Below, piece by piece: positions 7,217 through 10,780 of a stretch of DNA of 10,780 nt. Under the pieces are notes generated by a model. That model worked only from the letters and a program-made list of their open reading frames with translations, was not told the DNA's origin and searched no databases. This DNA comes from a bacterium. GTDB lineage: Bacteria > Desulfobacterota > Anaeroferrophillalia > Anaeroferrophillales > Tharpellaceae. Location of the stretch: NCBI GenBank assembly GCA_029935295.1, contig JAOZKP010000079.1, positions 1-10,780 on the forward strand, read 5' to 3'. The position numbers and the translations under genes are program-made. Within the stretch, counting starts at the first letter, position 1. Every line of letters begins with the position of its first letter.

Positions 7217-8434
7217 TTATTGCAAAATTATATTTTTGATTATGAAGCTACCGTCTGCAATTGTCAAACGGCCCTGGATGGTTGAATAACCGGCACAAGT
7301 CTTAAAAGTTTCATTCCAGCCGCCTTCAAGAACCGTAACGGCTGTGCCGTTGTTGGTAACATCTTCATCGCATATCGTCCGGCGGATTTTAAGGTGGCAA
7401 TCAGTACCGATATTATTGTTAATTGCTGTCTGAATGGATGTATAACGCGGAGGAGTGGCACTGCTGTTTCCGGGGGAATCGGGGTCAACATGAATAGTTT
7501 TATATTTCAATCCATCCCAACCGGCGAGCCGGGCCCAGAGCCACCAGGCAGCAAAACCTTTGCGGTTACCGTTCAAATGCTGACTATGAGCCGCACCGGA
7601 AGTCCACCAGTCAACATCCTCGGTATGAATCGATTGCCAGGCCAGAGCCCAATTGGCATCCCGCGAACCATTATCATCACTGTCATAATCACAATTATCA
7701 TTACATATTAATTCCATGTAGTTTACCAGGCCCTCGGGATCATAGCTCTCAATATCCGCAAAATCATACAACACTTTGTCGTTACTGGTGCAGTAATCTC
7801 TGATCTGTTGATTGCGAAGATGAAGATTGCCGGTTACCCCCGAGCCATCAAGATGGCCGGTCATATAAACAAAAGTTATTCCGGGATAATCAATTTCAAG
7901 CTGGTTCATCGGTACCAGATAGGTATCAATCATTCCCTGTTCACTCCGTCCGGATGCCTGACCGCACCAGGACCAGATAACAACATTTACATCGCCATGT
8001 ATTTTTCCGCGACCGGTAGCAGGCTCAGGATCACCGAGATAGGAATGAGTTTCATTGAGCCATTGCGGAAAATATCCCACGTCTCCACCCATCGCATTAT
8101 CATCCAAATCAAGCGCCCCACTTTGCGGACCATCATGCCAGACATAAAGACCGGCAGGGATATTATAATTCGGATTATTGGTCAAGAAATCATCAAGGCC
8201 GCTGCCGCCATGGTTGCCACCCATTCCATATATCAATTGGCTGCCGTGGGAAGTATGCCCATAAGCAATGTGCAGACTGGTTTTCGCCTGTTCGATTGCA
8301 GAATTGGGGATTTTATTTAGGTCAGTACAATCATGATCAACAATAATCGGCGCATCAGCCAAAACAGTTGCACACATAAAAATAAGATAGAACCCGACAA
8401 GAAACAGAAGATTTTTCCATTTTAATAAATACAT
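7217..8434 (-). CDS. Exported protein with HTSHGSQ motif and C-terminal beta-helix-like segment (405 aa)
   Basis: Function unknown. From the ATG at 8434 the first 26 residues are a classical signal peptide (MYLLKWKN, hydrophobic core, VLA-DA cleavage). This start is chosen over the in-frame ones at 8491 and 8449 because GGGGA lies 8 nt upstream of it and because it places the basic n-region at the terminus. Residues about 28-305 form one domain with HTSHGSQ (60-66), WSWCGQASG (154-162), TGHLDGSG (192-199) and HSQHLNGNRKGFAAWWLWARLAGW (283-306). The layout recalls SGNH-like esterases or related surface enzymes, but I cannot place it. An Asp-rich stretch at 249-259 could bind calcium. Residues 313-405 (IHVDP...YTSIQTAINN...TVLEGGW...STIQGRLTIADGSFIIKNIIL) match the start of a right-handed beta-helix of pectate-lyase-like surface proteins. 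Several Cys suggest disulfides. The chain stops right after one helix rung. Confidence 0.8.
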   Translation of the reverse strand: MYLLKWKNLLFLVGFYLIFMCATVLADAPIIVDHDCTDLNKIPNSAIEQAKTSLHIAYGHTSHGSQLIYGMGGNHGGSGLDDFLTNNPNYNIPAGLYVWHDGPQSGALDLDDNAMGGDVGYFPQWLNETHSYLGDPEPATGRGKIHGDVNVVIWSWCGQASGRSEQGMIDTYLVPMNQLEIDYPGITFVYMTGHLDGSGVTGNLHLRNQQIRDYCTSNDKVLYDFADIESYDPEGLVNYMELICNDNCDYDSDDNGSRDANWALAWQSIHTEDVDWWTSGAAHSQHLNGNRKGFAAWWLWARLAGWDGLKYKTIHVDPDSPGNSSATPPRYTSIQTAINNNIGTDCHLKIRRTICDEDVTNNGTAVTVLEGGWNETFKTCAGYSTIQGRLTIADGSFIIKNIILQ

Positions 8435-8442
8435 TTTTGGTG

Positions 8443-8447
8443 TCCCC
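8443..8447 (-). promoter_or_regulatory. Ribosome binding site that fixes the start at 8434
   Basis: On the - strand GGGGA is followed by 8 nt and then ATG. The alternative upstream ATGs lack a comparable site. Confidence 0.65.
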
Positions 8448-8490
8448 ATCTCATTTTCAGTTACATTTATTGAAACGACTGCTGAAATCA

Positions 8491-8508
8491 TACCCTTTAA
8501 TAAAGGTA
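8491..8508. promoter_or_regulatory. Small imperfect dyad in the leader of the exported-protein gene
   Basis: TACCCTTTAATAAAGGTA is nearly self-complementary (TACC/GGTA and CTTT/AAAG arms around AAT). It lies about 57 nt upstream of the ATG at 8434 and downstream of the proposed promoter, so it would be in the transcript leader. It could be an operator or a weak hairpin, or chance. The rest of 8435-8735 holds the promoter and terminator listed separately and no gene. Confidence 0.25.
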
Positions 8509-8599
8509 TTCATACAACCATCATCAATTCCAAAAAAGTAACATTGCAAAAGATGTTCCCTCGCACCACCCTTAAAGTATTGATTTCATGCTTACAGCA

Positions 8600-8627
8600 A
8601 TTATATTAGAGTCTTATTGATTCTGAA
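8600..8627 (-). promoter_or_regulatory. Probable sigma-70 promoter for the exported-protein gene
   Basis: On the - strand TTCAGA (8622-8627), a 16-nt spacer and a perfect TATAAT (8600-8605). It lies between the hairpin terminator of the upstream gene and the exported-protein gene, and predicts a leader of roughly 160 nt. Confidence 0.4.
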
Positions 8628-8650
8628 ATTGAATGCTTACAAAAACAAGA

Positions 8651-8682
8651 AAAGGCCGTTCTCAATAGAGAAAACGGCCTTT
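8651..8682 (-). terminator. Rho-independent terminator (bidirectional in form)
   Basis: AAAGGCCGTT at 8651-8660 pairs with AACGGCCTTT at 8673-8682, a 10-bp GC-cored stem around a 12-nt loop in which CTC/GAG can add pairs. On the - strand it is followed by TTTTCTTGTTTTTG, and it lies 54 nt past the stop of the small membrane-protein gene, which it most likely terminates. The + strand side also has a T-rich tail (ATTATTTTTA), but no + gene enters from the left. Confidence 0.85.
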
Positions 8683-8735
8683 ATTATTTTTACAGCTTAC
8701 TGCTTGGTCGGAAAGTTGACCCCGGCACTCCCCCC

Positions 8736-9020
8736 TTAGTGTTTTTTAAATCCGGACAGAACCCAGAAAAACAGCCATCCGGTGATAACCGGTCCGGCGC
8801 CGGCATAATAAAACAGAACCGGATCCGTGTGCCAGGGTTGAAAATAAGCCGCCGCCAGTGCCGGATAAATCAGCGAGAGAACCAGGGCAATTCGCATTTT
8901 TGCGGAAATCCTGACGCCGGTCCAGGCCGGGCGTGCAGGGGGTCTGTTCATTATTCTTGGAACAAATAGAATGGCTAGGATAATGGCGATAACAATTAGT
9001 ATTTCCTGAAGTCCGAACAT
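8736..9020 (-). CDS. Small two-helix inner-membrane protein (94 aa)
   Basis: Function unknown. The N-terminus MFGLQEILIVIAIILAILFVPRIM (residues 1-24) is a membrane helix that superficially recalls the TatA/TatE start (MFG...E...), but the characteristic amphipathic helix of TatA does not follow. Instead there is a Pro/Arg-rich cytoplasmic loop (RPPARPAW), a second hydrophobic region (MRIALVLSLIYPALAAAYF, about 43-61) and a third (VLFYYAGAGPVITGWLFFWVLSGF, about 69-91), ending in KKH. The start at 9020 is preferred because AAGG (9027-9030) is 6 nt upstream. The in-frame ATG at 9026 abuts that site, and the longer form to 9077 adds a non-hydrophobic stretch. A sigma-70-like promoter lies upstream and a strong terminator downstream, so it is a single-gene unit. 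Confidence 0.7.
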   Translation of the reverse strand: MFGLQEILIVIAIILAILFVPRIMNRPPARPAWTGVRISAKMRIALVLSLIYPALAAAYFQPWHTDPVLFYYAGAGPVITGWLFFWVLSGFKKH

Positions 9021-9085
9021 CGGCATCCTTTTCAAAATCGTTTGTAGAAATTTCAGCCCGAGATTGCCTTGGGGCATCGCTCTGA

Positions 9086-9115
9086 ATCATTAGTCGACCA
9101 AGCGAATTTAGTCAA
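9086..9115 (-). promoter_or_regulatory. Possible sigma-70 promoter for the small membrane-protein gene
   Basis: On the - strand TTGACT (9110-9115) is 5 of 6 to the -35 consensus. With an 18-nt spacer the -10 is AATGAT (9086-9091), 4 of 6. The predicted leader of about 60 nt reaches the ATG at 9020. Confidence 0.4.
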
Positions 9116-9161
9116 GAACATGCGGCATCACCCAACCTGATCCGACCCCGTGTCTTGATTT

Positions 9162-9174
9162 TTTTTACGATGAA
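9162..9174 (+). repeat. 13-nt direct repeat, second copy at the window's end (10768-10780)
   Basis: TTTTTACGATGAA occurs here, spanning the putative ATG at 9170, and again as the last 13 bases of the window. A 13-mer pair is expected by chance about once in a window this size and part of it is a T-run, so on its own it is weak. Its coincidence with a start codon context is what makes it worth recording. Confidence 0.35.
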
Positions 9175-9374
9175 GCTCTACTTTGCAGGATGGATCAGAA
9201 ATAGAGATTGCCAGTGGATATATTCGAGGGATACCGCACCTGCTTGCCAAATTATTTGTCAGGTATGAATCGCAAAATAAGTATTGCATCGATCTGCGAT
9301 ATGTGATTAAGAAATGGTTGCGATATAGCTCAAGATTGAGTTTTATTGAGAAAGTTAAAATTGGCGCTGATTAG
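9170..9374 (+). pseudogene. Frameshifted small-gene remnant (MKLYFAG... start)
   Basis: An ATG at 9170 opens with MKLYFAGW, a start typical of real proteins, but that frame soon closes at a TGA after 32 codons. From about 9186 the frame two bases on reads DGSEIEIASGYIRGIPHLLAKLFVRYESQNK... to the TAG at 9372-9374 and looks more protein-like than the continuation of the first frame. A single-base indel around 9185-9190 would join them into a polypeptide of about 68 residues. No ribosome site is visible before 9170. The family is not identified. The alternative is that this is non-coding. No other gene is visible between 9021 and 9496. Confidence 0.4.
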
Positions 9375-9496
9375 TTACATCCAGATAATCAGCAACATCA
9401 GTGTTCAACTCTCACATTTTGCAACCACTGGCTCGTAAAGTTTGATGCCCTTGGTCACACTAAATGGAACCATTTCACTCAAAAGGAAAAAAGATT

Positions 9497-9841
9497 ATGT
9501 CGGAAAACCAAATTGATGCAAACAACAACCGCAAAAAACTACTCGGTCGCGTTATAGAATTAATGCCGAAACAGGGCAAACAACTCATGGCCCAGATAGG
9601 TGAGACATATAAAGATGGGGCTCTAGAGAAAAAATCTAAACATCTTATGGCTTTGGCTATAGCTCTTGGTGTCGGTTGTCAGAATTGCGTTTTATTTCAT
9701 ACTGAAGCGGCATTGGAATCAGGTGCAACCAAGGAAGAATTTCTTGAGACAATCTCAATAGTAACCAGTATGAGAGGTACGACTGGCGTCGCAGAATCCC
9801 TAAGAGTGATCCAGTTTTTAGATGAATTAGGAAATCTCTAA
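9497..9841 (+). CDS. Carboxymuconolactone decarboxylase/AhpD-like protein (114 aa)
   Basis: Small all-helical protein of the CMD/AhpD superfamily. The signature is CQNCVLFHTEAALESGATKEEFLE, with Cys61, Cys64 and His68 forming the CxxCxxxH redox/proton-relay site that AhpD-type alkylhydroperoxidases use. The helix after it (ISIVTSMRGTTGVAE) also fits the family. Length matches single-domain members. It may act in peroxide or disulfide chemistry, but such small members are usually of unassigned substrate, and no ahpC or aromatic-degradation gene is nearby. The ATG at 9497 is chosen over the ATG at 9464 because AAGGA (9483-9487) is 9 nt upstream and the extra 11 residues look unconserved. It stands alone in the AT-rich segment. 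The 231 nt that follow contain no gene that I can see. Confidence 0.88.
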   Translation: MSENQIDANNNRKKLLGRVIELMPKQGKQLMAQIGETYKDGALEKKSKHLMALAIALGVGCQNCVLFHTEAALESGATKEEFLETISIVTSMRGTTGVAESLRVIQFLDELGNL

Positions 9842-10072
9842 TTGAAAAATTTAGATCTTTCCATGTTGGTTTAGGTCTCTAAAGAAAATCTAAGCCAGTT
9901 GTCAATCTCCTAAAACTTAAGATGTTTGAGCGATAGACCGTGGGTTCGTAGCTTTACGATATATCTTAAGGTAGCAATTTGGCGAAATGGTAGAGGTTGC
10001 CATTAGTAGGTTAAACTGATATTGTTATTAGCAAAAGAAAGTCAGGCATAAATTTACCCTCGGCATAAGTAA

Positions 10073-10372
10073 ATGAGACCTCAGTCGTTAAAAGATATCA
10101 ATACCATTTTGCATTCGCACCGCGAAGAAATAAGCCGAGAATACGGTGTTATTGAGATTGGGGTTTTTGGCTCTTACGTTCGAGGTGAAAGTACCGAAAA
10201 CAGTGACATCGATATTCTTGTTAGTTTTGATAAGCCTTTGGGATTTTTTAAATTTTTAGAGCTGGAAGAGTGTCTCAGTAAATGGCTTGGGGCGACTGTA
10301 GATTTGGTTACCAAGAACGCACTCAAACCACATATAGGTAATCACATTCTCAATGAAGTTGCATTGCTATGA
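10073..10372 (+). CDS. mntA: MntA-type minimal nucleotidyltransferase antitoxin (99 aa)
   Basis: Antitoxin half of a HEPN/MNT toxin-antitoxin pair. The MNT active-site motif is complete: GSYVRGE (Gly33, Ser34) followed by SDIDILV with metal-binding Asp45 and Asp47, and a third carboxylate Asp77 in ATVDLVT. In the characterised Shewanella MntA-HepT system, MntA transfers AMP groups from ATP to a tyrosine in the toxin's RX4HXY motif and so silences it (established knowledge). The start is firm: TAA immediately precedes the ATG in frame, and the N-terminus has the usual length for the family. The Shine-Dalgarno match is poor. The stop overlaps the toxin start as ATGA (10369-10372), so the pair is translationally coupled. 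The base composition is AT-rich compared with the left part of the window. Confidence 0.92.
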   Translation: MRPQSLKDINTILHSHREEISREYGVIEIGVFGSYVRGESTENSDIDILVSFDKPLGFFKFLELEECLSKWLGATVDLVTKNALKPHIGNHILNEVALL

Positions 10373-10710
10373 AACGAGTTTACCAAGATTATCTTGAAGA
10401 TATTTTAGTAGCCATCGATGATGTGGCTACATTTACAGACGGTTATTCTTCTGAAACTTTTGCCACAGACCGCAAAACAATCAATGCGGTAATACGTAGT
10501 CTTGAAATCATAGGCGAAGCCGCCAAACGAATTCCAGTCCATTTACGAAATTAATCACCAGAAATCCCATGGAAATATATGGCGGGTATGAGAGATAAAC
10601 TCATTCACCAATATTTCGGTGTCGACTTGAGTATCGTTTGGACGGTAATCAATGATGAACTACCTCCCCTACGCTCTGAAATTGAAATACTGCTAACAAA
10701 AATAAAATAG
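10369..10710 (+). pseudogene. hepT: HepT-type HEPN ribonuclease toxin interrupted by an in-frame stop
   Basis: The frame begins MKRVYQDYLEDILVAIDDVATFT and runs through AVIRSLEIIGEAAKRIP, typical HepT helices, then meets TAA at 10552-10554 after 61 codons. In the same frame it continues directly with SPEIPWKYMAGMRDKLIHQYFGVDLSIVW... to the TAG at 10708-10710, which is exactly the missing C-terminal half of a HepT of normal length (113 codons before the final stop). The HEPN catalytic motif RX4HXY (RDKLIHQY, Arg at 10591-10593, His at 10606-10608, Tyr at 10612-10614) lies after the stop, so the 61-residue product would lack ribonuclease activity and the AMPylated tyrosine. No base is lost: a single substitution explains it. 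An internal ATG at 10579 could in principle restart the C-terminal part but lacks a good ribosome site. Stop readthrough or a base-call error are alternatives. Confidence 0.85.
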
Positions 10711-10780
10711 CAAAACAAGAACCAGCTTTCAAAGGACGAGAAATTATACGTTATCCAGTGGTTAGCGTTTTTACGATGAA

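Noticed and set aside
7808..8320. Long open frame on the + strand opposite the exported-protein gene
   Set aside because: It is a mirror of the real - strand gene, which has a signal peptide, a ribosome site and conserved-looking motifs; the + frame has no ribosome site and no domain-like sequence.
8736..9020. TatA/TatE identity for the small membrane protein
   Set aside because: Only the first helix resembles TatA; further membrane helices follow in place of the amphipathic helix, and no tat genes are adjacent.
9403..9446. GTTCAAC ... GTTTGAT as an attC site after the frameshifted remnant
   Set aside because: The right half does not fit GTTRRRY, and 44 bp is too short for a known attC site.
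9976..10016. tRNA-Leu-like stretch (TTTGGCGAAATGGTAGAGG...GGTTAAAC)
   Set aside because: It resembles the D-arm of a tRNA-Leu, but no acceptor stem, proper anticodon arm or GTTCGA T-arm can be built from the flanking bases.
10010..10016. GTTAAAC as an integron R' box upstream of mntA
   Set aside because: It fits GTTRRRY, but no matching RYYYAAC partner exists in the 170 nt upstream, and the gene starts 57 nt later.

Overview
The window looks like a chromosomal segment of a Gram-negative bacterium, most likely a deltaproteobacterial (Desulfobacterota/Desulfuromonadales-type) organism. This is an inference from family knowledge: the small CxxC...CxxC protein with a CDPWAV motif at the left edge, the large MscS channel with a periplasmic coiled-coil arm, and the secreted protein ending in a beta-helix repeat are gene types I associate with that group. 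There is no rRNA or complete tRNA gene, CRISPR array or recognisable insertion sequence.

Left part (1-4006, all + strand): a zinc-ribbon/winged-helix-like small protein, then an MscS-family mechanosensitive channel overlapping by 14 nt with a Bcr/CflA-type MFS exporter. Both large genes encode envelope functions and are probably translationally coupled. Centre (4269-6107, +): a single-gene unit encoding an unusual two-enzyme protein, a papain-like (C1) cysteine peptidase domain followed by an alpha/beta-hydrolase domain, both with recognisable catalytic residues. Converging on it is an unrecognised 308-residue protein (6150-7076, -) preceded by a very good match to a flagellar sigma-28 (FliA) promoter at ideal spacing. 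Next on the - strand are an exported protein of unknown function (7217-8434) and a small two-helix membrane protein (8736-9020), separated by a strong hairpin terminator and two plausible sigma-70 promoters.

Right part (about 9100-10780): visibly more AT-rich (for example 17 G+C of 60 at 10201-10260 against 36 of 60 at 2161-2220), with looser gene packing and accessory-type content. It holds a frameshifted gene remnant, a carboxymuconolactone decarboxylase/AhpD-like protein, and an MntA-HepT (nucleotidyltransferase/HEPN) toxin-antitoxin pair. The HepT toxin reading frame is broken by an in-frame TAA just before its catalytic RX4HXY motif, while the MntA antitoxin is intact. The last bases repeat the 13-nt start context of the frameshifted remnant, which may mean that a second copy of that gene begins at the window edge.

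Most notable points: the C1 peptidase-alpha/beta hydrolase fusion, the sigma-28-like promoter on an orphan gene, and the nonsense-interrupted HepT with an intact antitoxin.
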